Shown here: positions 16,122-24,131 of the stretch, one piece after another
How positions within the stretch are numbered: the first letter of the stretch is position 1
Layout of the letters: every line of letters starts with the position of its first letter
Source: Alphaproteobacteria bacterium
GTDB lineage: Bacteria > Pseudomonadota > Alphaproteobacteria > UBA7879 > UBA5542
Direction of reading: 5' to 3'
NCBI GenBank assembly: GCA_037146715.1
Contig: JBAWWO010000012.1
Location: 1-44,177 of the forward strand
DNA length: 44,177 bases
Position numbers and translations under genes: made by a program
Notes under the pieces: generated by a model
Databases searched by the model: none
Told to the model about the DNA's origin: nothing
The model's input: the letters and a program-made list of their open reading frames with translations, nothing else

Positions 16122-16565
16122 ATGAAAAATGAAAAAGTTATTCAGCTGCTGAAAGAAGCCCAATCCGGGACCTATGTGTTATCTTTGAATACACAAAAGT
16201 GTCATTGGAATGTTGAAGGCATTAATTTTCACTCTCTTCACCTAATGTTTGATGCGCAATATACGATGTTGGCAGAGGACGTGGATGTGTTGGCTGAACG
16301 CCTGCGCGCCCTGGGAGAGTACGCCCCTGGTAGCTTTAAAGAATTTGAAAAATTTTCCCCTGTTGATGCTTTGGAGAAAACAAAACTATCAGAATGTGAA
16401 ATGCTACAGTTCTTGGTGAAAGAATATGAGAAACTGATTGCCACCTTGTTGAAGTTGGTGGAGGAGTCCTCAAAAAGCAAAGACGACGGCACGGCTGACA
16501 TTGCGCTCGGCCAATCTGAAATTCGCCAAAAAACCTTGTGGATGCTAAGAAGCAGCTTGAAGTAG
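16122..16565 (+). CDS. dps: Dps-family DNA-binding ferritin-like protein
   Basis: Dps proteins form 12-subunit shells that oxidise and store iron and protect DNA under oxidative stress. The 147-residue sequence shows the Dps ferroxidase signature: KCHWNVEG with the ligand histidine near residue 29, HLMFDAQYTMLAEDVDVLAERLRALG with the ligand aspartate and glutamate near 43-56, and YAPGS after it. The protein is a little shorter than E. coli Dps and lacks its long lysine-rich N-terminal tail. It is a single gene with a good promoter. Confidence 0.94.
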   Translation: MKNEKVIQLLKEAQSGTYVLSLNTQKCHWNVEGINFHSLHLMFDAQYTMLAEDVDVLAERLRALGEYAPGSFKEFEKFSPVDALEKTKLSECEMLQFLVKEYEKLIATLLKLVEESSKSKDDGTADIALGQSEIRQKTLWMLRSSLK

Positions 16566-16593
16566 AGGGTTTTCACGCCCGCCCCGCTGCCTT

Positions 16594-16616
16594 CCTCGGG
16601 CTTGCCCCAAGAACCC
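16594..16616. repeat. Degenerate copy of the CCTCGG palindromic repeat
   Basis: CCTCGGGCTTG begins like the copies at 4578 and 42379, but the second arm is altered (CCCCAAGAACC), so the hairpin is partly lost. It lies between the convergent dps and 16620 genes. Confidence 0.45.
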
Positions 16617-16619
16617 TAG

Positions 16620-17066
16620 CTAAGGATTTGGAACAATTATTTGTGCACGTGTAAGCGCTCCCATTCTTTCAAGCTCCAAAATAGTTTGAAATTGTAGCAC
16701 TCGACGTGGGTAATCTTGAATAATAGAAAGAATGACTCGATTGACAACATCTATTTTTACTGGGGCTGCCATCTCCAGTAAATAAGGCTCAATCCCGTGC
16801 ACCGCTGAAATGATTTCCTGCAAATTTTTTGTCTGTCCTGCCAAATCAGAAAGCAAGGTGGACGTTTCCAGAAAATAGTCCGATGCGGAAAAAGCCCCCT
16901 TTACTCTTTGTCGTATAGTTTCTTGATCCGGCAACTGAAGAATTGCAGTTTGTATGCCCTTAAAAAAAACAGCTTTTGAAGCAGCATCTTCTTCAGATTC
17001 TCCAGCAGCAGCCCAAGCATTTACACATCCTAATAATCCGATGAATAGTATGACTATAATTTTCAT
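16620..17066 (-). CDS. Secreted helical protein, tandem paralogue A
   Basis: I do not recognise a known family. The 148-residue product starts with a signal peptide (about 1-20, ending NAWAAA), and GGGAGGGG lies just before the ATG. The mature part is predicted helical. It is clearly paralogous to the next gene upstream (17146-17577): TLLSDLAGQTKNLQEIISAV here aligns with KLLEGLAGQDKSFQDIISAV there, and IILSIIQDYPRRVLQFQTI with ILLIIQDHSELEAQFKII. Both end in a proline just before the stop. A periplasmic or extracellular role is inferred from the signal peptide. Confidence 0.75.
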   Translation of the reverse strand: MKIIVILFIGLLGCVNAWAAAGESEEDAASKAVFFKGIQTAILQLPDQETIRQRVKGAFSASDYFLETSTLLSDLAGQTKNLQEIISAVHGIEPYLLEMAAPVKIDVVNRVILSIIQDYPRRVLQFQTILELERMGALTRAQIIVPNP

Positions 17067-17145
17067 ATTTCCCCTCCCTAAATTTATAGTTTATTCCTTA
17101 GAATATATCAGATGCTTATCATTTTCTAGCTCATTATTGATTCAA

Positions 17146-17577
17146 CTAAGGCTTTGGGATACGCTCTGTAAGTCGAAGAAGCCCCATTTCCTCAAGGACT
17201 ACAATTATTTTAAACTGGGCTTCCAACTCTGAATGATCTTGAATAATAAGCAAAATAATATCATTCATAACCTCTGTCTTGCGTGTAGCAGAAAGTTGAA
17301 TAGAAGATCCGCTGTCATACACTGCCGAAATAATATCCTGAAAGCTCTTGTCTTGGCCGGCAAGTCCTTCAAGCAACTTAGATTGCTGAAGAAAAATCTC
17401 TGTCCTGCCACCTAAATGCTTCTGAAGCCTATGGCGCAATGCCTTTTCGTCTGGCAACCGCACAATTGTTTGCAAAAGAGTTTCATCCAGCCTGTACTCG
17501 GGTCGAGCCACCGCCTGAGAATTCGTGCCCCCTAAAAACCCTACAATAGCCAGAAAAAATCTTAGGAAAACAACCAA
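17146..17577 (-). CDS. Secreted helical protein, tandem paralogue B
   Basis: From the TTG at 17577 this protein has 143 residues, close to the 148 of its neighbour and paralogue. The TTG is preferred over a longer frame to 17727 because GGTGGGGGGA lies six bases before it, a signal peptide then starts at once (VVFLRFFLAIVGFLGG), and the length matches paralogue A. The mature region carries LPDEKALRHRLQKHLGG, LLEGLAGQDKSFQDIISAV and LLIIQDHSELEAQFKII in the same order as the paralogue. The function is unknown. The 79-bp gap to paralogue A suggests a tandem duplication. Confidence 0.68.
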   Translation of the reverse strand: MVVFLRFFLAIVGFLGGTNSQAVARPEYRLDETLLQTIVRLPDEKALRHRLQKHLGGRTEIFLQQSKLLEGLAGQDKSFQDIISAVYDSGSSIQLSATRKTEVMNDIILLIIQDHSELEAQFKIIVVLEEMGLLRLTERIPKP

Positions 17578-17775
17578 TAAAGTCCCCCCACCAATATAAT
17601 GGTTGTAATGATCCACCCTATAATCCCCACCACAATTTTTTGTTTGGCAGGCCTGTTTCTGTTGGCTGGTTTGAATTCCATGGTAAGCTCCGTACACTCT
17701 AATTTCTAGAAATAGTATCCACATCATAAAAAAATTTGTATTGTTTGGCCAGCCCTTATTCAGTATCTTACTGCT

Positions 17776-19155
17776 ATGTATAAAATCTTGTTTTTAGCGC
17801 TCTTATTTCCCTGCCTTTCTACAGCTAGCTCATTCAATGGCGCTGATCTTAGCTTGGTCTGGGGGCTACCCTTTGCCGGTATTCTTTTGTCCTTGGCCTT
17901 GCTTCCCCTCATAGTACCCCATTTTTGGCACAAACATTATGGCAAAATCATCGCCGGATGGACCCTTGCTCTTTTAGCCCCCTTTTGGAGTATCTTTGGA
18001 TACGCTACAGTCACCACATCCCTTGCCCACAGCTTGCTTTCCGAATACATTCCCTTTGTTCTAATGATTGGGGCCCTCTTCATCGTAACAGGTGGTATTC
18101 GACTTAAAACACACTGGAAAGGGACCCCCGTGGGCAATGCGGGCATCCTGCTAGCGGGCACCTTTATCAGCAGTTGGATTGGTACAACGGGGGCCAGTAT
18201 GCTGCTTATTCGCCCCCTGCTTTTGGCCAACGCCTGGCGTCAAAACAAGACTCATGTTTTTATCTTTTTTATTTTTCTGGTTTCTAATATTGGCGGATCC
18301 TTAAGTCCTTTGGGGGACCCTCCTCTGTTTCTGGGCTTCTTGCAAGGGGTTCCCTTCTTCTGGCCTCTCCTTAATCTATGGGGCCCAGTTTCTTTGATGA
18401 GCCTGGCTTTACTCGCAATTTTCCTAGGTTTTGAATCTTATTTCTATGGCAAAGAAGAAAATAAACCTTTGGAAATTTTGCCTAAATCCATAAAAATTGA
18501 GGGCAAACGGAATCTATTTTATTTGGCGGGAATCATTGGGGCTGTTTTACTAAGTGGCAGTTGGAAATCTGATATTTCTTTTATGGTATACGGTACAGAA
18601 CTTGCCCTGGAACATATCCTGCGGGACGGTTCAATGATCCTTTTTTCTTTGCTCTCTCTTGCGTCCACTCCCAAACACATCCGGGAAGAAAATCACTTTT
18701 CTTGGGATCCCCTTATGGAAGTTGCCAAAATTTTCCTAGGTATTTTTATCACTGTGGCCCCAGTTTTGGCTATTTTAAAAGCGGGAGAATCCGGCGCCCT
18801 AGGCCAAATCGTTGCCCTGGTTAATCAAGATGGTAGTCCCCACAACGGCATTTACTTTTGGTTGTCAGGACTTTTTTCTTCCGTCTTAGACAATGCCCCC
18901 ACCTATATGGTTTTCTTCTTTATGGCGGGCGCTGACGCGACAGAACTAACAACTCATCTGCCCAGCACACTAGCCGCTATTTCCCAAGGATGTATTTACA
19001 TGGGGGCGCTAACCTATATCGGCAACGCCCCCAACTTTATGGTCAAGTCTATCTTGGAACATCGTGGCGTCAAAATGCCCAGCTTTTTCGCCTATATGGC
19101 CTGGTCCTTCAGCATTTTGATTCCCTTGTTTTTAATACTAACCCTGTTCTTGTAG
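17776..19155 (+). CDS. nhaD: NhaD-type sodium:proton antiporter
   Basis: This 459-residue membrane protein of the ion-transporter superfamily has about 12-13 hydrophobic segments. Segments fitting NhaD are IGTTGASMLLIRPLLLAN near 135-152, SNIGGSLSPLGDPPLFLGFL near 172-191, and SSVLDNAPTYMVFFFMAG near 371-388. NhaD exchanges cytoplasmic sodium for protons and supports sodium and pH balance. Homologues are common in intracellular bacteria. The last 18 bases overlap the 3' end of the convergent gene at 19138. Confidence 0.9.
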   Translation: MYKILFLALLFPCLSTASSFNGADLSLVWGLPFAGILLSLALLPLIVPHFWHKHYGKIIAGWTLALLAPFWSIFGYATVTTSLAHSLLSEYIPFVLMIGALFIVTGGIRLKTHWKGTPVGNAGILLAGTFISSWIGTTGASMLLIRPLLLANAWRQNKTHVFIFFIFLVSNIGGSLSPLGDPPLFLGFLQGVPFFWPLLNLWGPVSLMSLALLAIFLGFESYFYGKEENKPLEILPKSIKIEGKRNLFYLAGIIGAVLLSGSWKSDISFMVYGTELALEHILRDGSMILFSLLSLASTPKHIREENHFSWDPLMEVAKIFLGIFITVAPVLAILKAGESGALGQIVALVNQDGSPHNGIYFWLSGLFSSVLDNAPTYMVFFFMAGADATELTTHLPSTLAAISQGCIYMGALTYIGNAPNFMVKSILEHRGVKMPSFFAYMAWSFSILIPLFLILTLFL

Positions 19156-19782
19156 AATTTTTTGCTCTTTGATCACTAGATGGATGAAATCTTCTAAGTA
19201 GATTTCAACCTTTTCTAAACCTACCCTCAGTTTATAAATTTTTTCTTGCGATTTCATCAAATTTTTTGTGGCTTGCAAGTTGTTTTCTGGACCAATTTTT
19301 TCTATACAAGATTTGATTTTACTGTCTTTCAACGCCTGATTCAAATTTTGCCAAAGAACTTCAAATGCCTTATCTGTATCTAAATCTGCCCGGGTTTTTG
19401 AAAAGGCTTTCTCTTTCTGTGCATAAGGCATGCGTTCAAAAGACATCAGATCATCCCCCCAAGGTTGCGCCGCCAGCTGAGGCCCAGAAAAAATATTCTT
19501 TCTAAAAAAGTACGTATAAGTCAAAGCCGTTCTATGCATTTTTGGGGTGATTTTTTCAGTCAACAGCAAAAGATCTAAGCCCGTACCCGACCAAGACTTT
19601 TCTTCAAACTCCGGTACGGAAAGCTCTCGTTTAAGCATTTCTAAAAATTGAGACCTATGGGCAAGAACTTTTTCTTGTGTTGAGTGGTTTTCGGTTTTCG
19701 GCCTTGTTTCTAGCAATTTTTTTAAAGGACGCCCCCCAGCTTTTTTTCTTTTGTGGATAGGATATTTATTTTTTGTAGACAT
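19138..19782 (-). CDS. Hypothetical protein with basic N-terminus
   Basis: I do not recognise this 214-residue protein. It begins with a basic stretch (KRKKAGGRPLKKLLETR) and continues as a largely helical, charged, soluble protein. There is no signal peptide or membrane segment. AAGGAG stands 8 bases before the ATG, so the start is well supported. The GRP-type basic start could contact nucleic acid, but this is only a guess. It overlaps the nhaD 3' end by 18 bp, tail to tail, and is followed upstream by about 210 AT-rich bases without a gene. Confidence 0.65.
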   Translation of the reverse strand: MSTKNKYPIHKRKKAGGRPLKKLLETRPKTENHSTQEKVLAHRSQFLEMLKRELSVPEFEEKSWSGTGLDLLLLTEKITPKMHRTALTYTYFFRKNIFSGPQLAAQPWGDDLMSFERMPYAQKEKAFSKTRADLDTDKAFEVLWQNLNQALKDSKIKSCIEKIGPENNLQATKNLMKSQEKIYKLRVGLEKVEIYLEDFIHLVIKEQKILQEQG

Positions 19783-19992
19783 TTTTATACTCCTTTTTTA
19801 TTTTAGATTTACTGTTTCTTTTATGGATATATTCATTAATACATTTTTTACTTAAAGTAAATATAAGTAATTAAAAAAAGTTAATGCTTTGTTTTTCATC
19901 CTTACAAGAATGGAGCAAATTAAAAATTCTATAGATACAAGGAATCACCTATATAATTTGCAAAATTCCCCGCCCCCCAGTACAATCTGCCC

Positions 19993-20229
19993 ATGCTTAG
20001 ACACTTGCACAAAAAATCCTTTACCCTTATGGGGCACCAAACGTCTATTGCCTTAGAACCTGAATTCTGGGAAGAACTTTCTAAAATAGCCGTCCTTAAC
20101 AAAGTCTCACTGGCTGGCCTGATTTCTAAAATCGATGAAAATCGCACAAATCAGAAACTTCCCCATAGCCTAGCCAGTTGTTTAAGGTTATATGTATTAA
20201 AATATTTAAAAAATAAGGAAATAATGTGA
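19993..20229 (+). CDS. Ribbon-helix-helix protein (RHH_4 type)
   Basis: This 78-residue protein matches the RHH_4 ribbon-helix-helix family common in Alphaproteobacteria: KKSFTLMGHQTSIALEPEFW forms the strand and first helix, followed by LSKIAVLNKVSLAGLISKID and a final ASCLRLYVLKYL. These proteins are presumed DNA-binding dimers; targets are unknown. The gene overlaps the next one by 3 bases (GTGA), so the two are probably translationally coupled and the RHH protein may control its own operon. Confidence 0.82.
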   Translation: MLRHLHKKSFTLMGHQTSIALEPEFWEELSKIAVLNKVSLAGLISKIDENRTNQKLPHSLASCLRLYVLKYLKNKEIM

Positions 20230-20507
20230 AATTTATCAAAATAATAGGTTTAAGTTTTTTTATTGCTTTATCAGCCCATGGGGCGACAAATTCAGACCTT
20301 GAATCTGAAGACAGATGTCTTTCACCTTCTCCAGATTTTGAACCAGAAAGCAGACGTCTTTCATCTCCTGTCGAAGGTGTGGCAGAAACTCTAGATCTTT
20401 CTAAATTATTTAAAAATTTACTATCTTTGTTAGAGCCACTTAAACCCTCTGTCGTCAAAAGAAAAAGTTTTGAAGACGCGGACAGTCCTGCATCCAAAAG
20501 AAAATAG
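20226..20507 (+). CDS. Small exported protein ending in a bipartite-NLS-like motif
   Basis: The 93-residue product is unknown. It starts with GTG inside the stop of the RHH gene, with AAGGA seven bases before. Residues 1-20 form a signal peptide (FIKIIGLSFFIALSAHG). A short acidic, serine/proline-rich stretch (22-50) carries a small duplication (DRCLSP and SRRLSSP). A leucine-rich helix lies at 58-72. The last 16 residues are KRK (78-80), a ten-residue spacer, and KRK (91-93), which is the layout of a classical bipartite nuclear localisation signal. Export plus this motif suggests a host-nucleus-directed effector, but short basic motifs arise easily by chance. Confidence 0.6.
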   Translation: MKFIKIIGLSFFIALSAHGATNSDLESEDRCLSPSPDFEPESRRLSSPVEGVAETLDLSKLFKNLLSLLEPLKPSVVKRKSFEDADSPASKRK

Positions 20508-20515
20508 AAGCCACA

Positions 20516-21403
20516 TTATTCTTCAGTGATCGTCTGCACCTCTAATACTTTTTTCTTTAGATTGAATTGATTCAAGGCCAGGCCAGACAGTACAAAAACA
20601 GCCCCCAACAAAATCAGCCTGGTTGGCACTTCATTTAAGAATAGAAATCCGAAAAGCATAGAAGTAACGGGAATCAATAAGGCAAAATGCAGCACCTTTG
20701 CGGGTGGATATTTTTTCAGCAAAAACCCCCAAATGCTGTATCCCACAACCCCTGAAATGAAAGAGGAATAAAGCAAAGTTATGGTGGTTTCCAGAGAAAT
20801 ATGCGTAAAGCTATTTACAAAAACATCTTTCCCCTCCACTACCCAAGAGAGTCCCAAAAGAGGAATGGGTGGAATAATATTCATCCACAAAATCAGATGA
20901 ACCATATTCAACTGATGGGCCGACCGCATAGCAATATTTGAAATAGCACAAAATATAGCCACCAACAAAACCGCAGACAACCCATAAGTAGAGAAAGTAT
21001 TCGTTTCAACCTGAAAGGCAATCAAGCCAATGCCCATAAACGCAATGATCATACTGACCCAATTTTGCCAATTGGGCCATTCTTTCAACCATATAATGCC
21101 CAGGACTAGGGTAAAGAATACTTGCATTTGCCCCAACAGGGCCACAAGCCCCGCAGGAAGCCCCCAATAGATGGCCAATAAAATCAAGGGCAACTGAAAC
21201 GTCCCAATGAAAAGCCCCAGCATTCCTATCATTTTCCACGATGGTGGCCGGGGTATAAAAAATAAAAGAGGCCACACACAGACAGATCTTAAGGCCGAGA
21301 AAACCAGGGGCGACATGGTGTGCAACCCCATTTTCATAACAGGGAAGTTAAGCCCCCATATGACCGCCAACAAGACTGCTGCAAAGATATGTTTTGGTTT
21401 CAA
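20516..21403 (-). CDS. EamA/DMT-family transporter
   Basis: This 295-residue protein has ten hydrophobic segments and two EamA repeats. The start AAVLLAVIWGLNFPVMKMG and the mid-protein IIWLKEWPNWQNWVSMIIAF, repeated later as LLFGFLFLNEVPTRLILLGA, are typical of the drug/metabolite transporter superfamily. Such carriers export amino acids or other metabolites; the substrate cannot be told. Its start overlaps the stop of the aminotransferase gene by 4 bases (ATGA), which indicates one operon and translational coupling. Confidence 0.85.
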   Translation of the reverse strand: MKPKHIFAAVLLAVIWGLNFPVMKMGLHTMSPLVFSALRSVCVWPLLFFIPRPPSWKMIGMLGLFIGTFQLPLILLAIYWGLPAGLVALLGQMQVFFTLVLGIIWLKEWPNWQNWVSMIIAFMGIGLIAFQVETNTFSTYGLSAVLLVAIFCAISNIAMRSAHQLNMVHLILWMNIIPPIPLLGLSWVVEGKDVFVNSFTHISLETTITLLYSSFISGVVGYSIWGFLLKKYPPAKVLHFALLIPVTSMLFGFLFLNEVPTRLILLGAVFVLSGLALNQFNLKKKVLEVQTITEE

Positions 21404-22527
21404 ACTGCCCCTCTCACCCCCTCAATAATCCGGTTTTGAACGTCTTCCGTCAAATAAGGATGCATAGGCAAACTAATCACTTCCTTAGCGCAATGATCTG
21501 TGACCTTTAAACCCTCAGGATCCCTAGGGAATTCCCTATAGGGGGCCTGGGTATGCAAAGGATGTGGATAATACACAACCGCTGGGATGCCCTGTTGGTT
21601 CAAATGATCCCGCACATGGTCACGGTTAGTAATCCTCAAGGTATATTGGGCCCAAACGGAACCGCCGTGCTCTGGCACAAAGGGAACTGTCGCCACATCT
21701 TTCAATGCTGCTGAATAGTGGGCCGCCACTTTATTACGCAGTTTCATTTCATGGGCAAATATTTTCAGCTTCTCAATCAAAATCGCCGCCTGCAACGTAT
21801 CAATACGGCCTGTCAACCCCAGTCGAGAGGTCTCATATCGCACCTTCCCCTGCCCATGCAGCCGAATAGACTTCATGGCATCGGCTAGTTCTGAATCCTG
21901 GGTGAAAATGGCCCCCCCGTCTCCATAGCCGCCTAAAGGCTTGGCGGGAAAGAAGCTAGTTGTTCCAATCAGTCCATAAGCAAAAGTAGATTTACCCTTA
22001 TAGGTCGCCCCAAAGCTCTGGGCCCCATCCACAATAGTCCACAATTTATGAGCCTTCGCAAGTTCGTTTATTTTATCGTGGTCAGAGGGTTGCCCAAACA
22101 GGTCCACAGAAATGATTCCTTTTAGATTAAGCCCCAGCTTTTTCGCATGATGAATTGACCTCTCTAAGCTTATGGGGCACATGGTATAGGTTCTTAAATC
22201 AATATCCACAAACACGGGCGTTGCCCCGCGCAAAGCCACAACTTCCGCTGTTGAAATAAAGGTGAAAGAGGGTACAAAAACCGCATCCCCCGGCCCAACA
22301 TCTAAGGCCATTAAAGCAATGGTGATAGCGTCCGTTCCGTTAGAGCACGAAATCACATGAGGCATATGTGTAAAGGCAGACAGATCTTTTTCAAATTCAA
22401 CGACCTCGGGCCCCATAATGAAATGACCGTGGTCCAGAACTTTTTTGATGGCCCCATCGATGTTAGGCCGAATAGTCTCAAGCTGAGTTTTAAGATCAAT
22501 AAATGCGACTGTGTTTGTTTTGTTCAT
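21400..22527 (-). CDS. DegT/DnrJ/EryC1/StrS-family PLP aminotransferase
   Basis: The 375-residue protein is a sugar aminotransferase of the DegT/StrS family. SCSNGTDAITIALMALDVGPGD near 84-105 binds the cofactor phosphate, VPSFTFISTAEVV follows, the aspartate in VDGAQSFGA contacts the pyridine nitrogen, and SFFPAKPLGGYGDGGA holds the lysine that forms the Schiff base. The family adds an amino group to keto sugars for surface polysaccharides; the closest functional class may be the WbpE/WlbC type, but this is uncertain. AAAGGAT precedes the ATG. It shares an operon with the DMT exporter. Confidence 0.9.
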   Translation of the reverse strand: MNKTNTVAFIDLKTQLETIRPNIDGAIKKVLDHGHFIMGPEVVEFEKDLSAFTHMPHVISCSNGTDAITIALMALDVGPGDAVFVPSFTFISTAEVVALRGATPVFVDIDLRTYTMCPISLERSIHHAKKLGLNLKGIISVDLFGQPSDHDKINELAKAHKLWTIVDGAQSFGATYKGKSTFAYGLIGTTSFFPAKPLGGYGDGGAIFTQDSELADAMKSIRLHGQGKVRYETSRLGLTGRIDTLQAAILIEKLKIFAHEMKLRNKVAAHYSAALKDVATVPFVPEHGGSVWAQYTLRITNRDHVRDHLNQQGIPAVVYYPHPLHTQAPYREFPRDPEGLKVTDHCAKEVISLPMHPYLTEDVQNRIIEGVRGAV

Positions 22528-22548
22528 ATCCTTTTCCTTTTTCCTTTT

Positions 22549-22625
22549 TGGTGCGCCCGAGGGGATTCGAACCTCTGACCTTTGCCTCCGGAGGGCAACG
22601 CTCTATCCAGCTGAGCTACGGGCGC
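22549..22625 (-). tRNA. tRNA-Arg (anticodon CCG)
   Basis: A 77-nt cloverleaf on the minus strand with encoded CCA. The acceptor is GCGCCCG/CGGGCGC and the loop CTCCGGA gives anticodon CCG. It lies 21 bp upstream of the DegT gene on the same strand. Confidence 0.95.
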
Positions 22626-22725
22626 CTAGTGTGGTATATTACTTATAACCGAAAAAGGATCGATATAATCAAAAACTTTGGGTATACTATATTCAATTAT
22701 TGTTTCACTTTGTAAATAGAATAAT

Positions 22726-22893
22726 ATGAATTCGCCACAAATATCTGAAAAAATCTACACCACCCACCGGGAACAAGTCTCGTGCCAGGGAGATAAATCT
22801 GGAAAACATCCCAAAATTTATCTAAAGCTTCCCCCAACAGGGCAAGTCAAGTGCCCCTATTGTTGCAAAATTTTTGCGAAATCTGCCCCATGA
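22726..22893 (+). CDS. CHCC zinc-finger protein (NDUFS6-like)
   Basis: A short gene of 55 codons. The product has the pattern of the CHCC zinc-finger family: VSCQGDKSGKHPKIYLKLP followed by GQVKCPYC, giving one Cys, one His and two Cys as ligands. Mitochondrial NDUFS6, a complex I accessory subunit, belongs to this family, and alphaproteobacteria carry the short bacterial form. Its ATG is free-standing; its stop overlaps the pgpA start (ATGA), so the two are coupled. The window also encodes nuoABC, but 11 kb away. Confidence 0.82.
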   Translation: MNSPQISEKIYTTHREQVSCQGDKSGKHPKIYLKLPPTGQVKCPYCCKIFAKSAP

Positions 22894-23354
22894 GAAACGC
22901 CCTTAAATACTTCCTTACTTTTTTCGGCCTAGGTTTATGGCCCAAAATGCCGGGCACTTGGGGTAGTCTAGGTGCCATCCCCCTGGGAGTAATCTTGCTG
23001 TATTTTGGCGGACCCAAAGCAATTTTGACCGTGGCCCTTTTCTTGTTTTTCCTCAGTTGGCTTGCCACCAGAATCTATACGGCTGATTCCACAATTAAAG
23101 ACCCCCAAGAAATTGTCATCGACGAGGTCATCGGTATGCTGATCAGCATGGCCTTTTGCCACAACGATCCAATCTTAATTCTACTAGCCTTTATCTTGTT
23201 CCGCCTATTTGACATTTTCAAAATTGGCCCCGTCCGCTGGGCCCAAAACCTGTCCGGAAACCCCTGGAAAGAATCCTTGGGTGTTATCCTGGACGACACC
23301 TTAGCTGGCCTCTACACCGGCCTTATCGTCTATGGGGTAAGCTGCTTTAGGTAG
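22890..23354 (+). CDS. pgpA: Phosphatidylglycerophosphatase A
   Basis: PgpA dephosphorylates phosphatidylglycerophosphate to phosphatidylglycerol in the inner membrane. From the ATG overlapping the CHCC gene stop the protein has 154 residues. Typical segments are FFGLGLWPKMPGTWGSLGAI near residues 11-30, DPQEIVIDEVIGMLI with the acidic metal ligands near 72-86, and RLFDIFKIGP with the later ILDDTLAGLYTG, which complete the PgpA active-site pattern. An upstream in-frame ATT/TTG extension was rejected because it would overlap most of the zinc-finger 3' end. Confidence 0.93.
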   Translation: MRNALKYFLTFFGLGLWPKMPGTWGSLGAIPLGVILLYFGGPKAILTVALFLFFLSWLATRIYTADSTIKDPQEIVIDEVIGMLISMAFCHNDPILILLAFILFRLFDIFKIGPVRWAQNLSGNPWKESLGVILDDTLAGLYTGLIVYGVSCFR

Positions 23355-23428
23355 CCAACCCCTTAATTTTTACAAATGCGCCAACTTTTGCATAGCAATC
23401 TAAAAATCCGTATGCTAAATCATAAAGA

Positions 23429-23560
23429 ATGCAGGACAAAAAAACTGACTCTTATGCCAAAAAAAATGCTGAGCGCTTATCTAAAGCCCTTCGCGAAAAC
23501 CTGCTGAAAAGAAAACAACAGAAACGAGCTAAAGAAGAAACAGTAAAGAAAGATACTTAG
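23429..23560 (+). CDS. Small basic conserved-type protein (43 aa) before dcd
   Basis: A 44-codon frame with ATG at 23429 encodes a very basic helical peptide containing NAERLSKALRENLLKRKQQK. This resembles a small uncharacterised protein widely present in Alphaproteobacteria, often beside murA or related genes; I cannot name a function. The stop is nine bases from the dcd start, and the stop region (TTAGGAGA) supplies the dcd ribosome-binding site, so the two are probably cotranscribed. Confidence 0.65.
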   Translation: MQDKKTDSYAKKNAERLSKALRENLLKRKQQKRAKEETVKKDT

Positions 23561-23569
23561 GAGATTTTC

Positions 23570-24130
23570 ATGGGAATAATGCCAGATACTTGGATTCGGG
23601 AACAGGCTAAAAAGGGCATGATCACGCCCTTTGCGGAAAATCAGGTCGCAAGCGGCAAAATTTCTTATGGACTTTCATCTTATGGCTATGATGCCCGGGC
23701 AGCCCGGGAATTCAAGATTTTTACCAATGTGGACAGCGCTATTGTTGACCCTAAGAATTTTTCGAATTCATCTTTCGTTGATCGGGAAACAGACGTCTGC
23801 ATTCTGCCCCCCAATAGTTTCGCCCTGGCCCGCACGGTAGAGTACTTCAAAATTCCCCGAGATGTGCTGGTCATCTGCCTAGGTAAATCAACCTATGCCC
23901 GCTGCGGCATTATTGTGAACGTAACGCCTTTGGAGCCCGAATGGGAAGGCCATGTGACGCTGGAATTTTCAAACACAACCCCCCTGCCCGCCAAGATTTA
24001 TGCGAATGAAGGCGTGTGCCAGTTTTTGTTTTTTAAAGGAGATTCCTTGTGTGAAGTTTCTTACAAAGACCGGGCTGGAAAATACATGGCGCAAACAGGC
24101 GTGACCTTGCCTAAAATTTTGAGTAAATAA
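23570..24130 (+). CDS. dcd: dCTP deaminase
   Basis: Dcd converts dCTP to dUTP, which dUTPase then turns into dUMP for thymidylate. The 186-residue protein has [16 protein letters not shown] near 36-51, the nucleotide-binding [20 protein letters not shown] near 105-124 with the catalytic glutamate in EWEGHVTLE, and QFLFFKGD before the C-terminal lid. GGAG sits just before the ATG. murA follows after 1 bp on the same strand. Confidence 0.96.
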   Translation: MGIMPDTWIREQAKKGMITPFAENQVASGKISYGLSSYGYDARAAREFKIFTNVDSAIVDPKNFSNSSFVDRETDVCILPPNSFALARTVEYFKIPRDVLVICLGKSTYARCGIIVNVTPLEPEWEGHVTLEFSNTTPLPAKIYANEGVCQFLFFKGDSLCEVSYKDRAGKYMAQTGVTLPKILSK

Positions 24131-24131
24131 T

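Noticed and set aside
20516..22527. Dedicated sugar-export system formed by the DegT aminotransferase and DMT transporter
   Set aside because: They are coupled, but no nucleotide-sugar or transferase genes accompany them, so a joint pathway cannot be supported.
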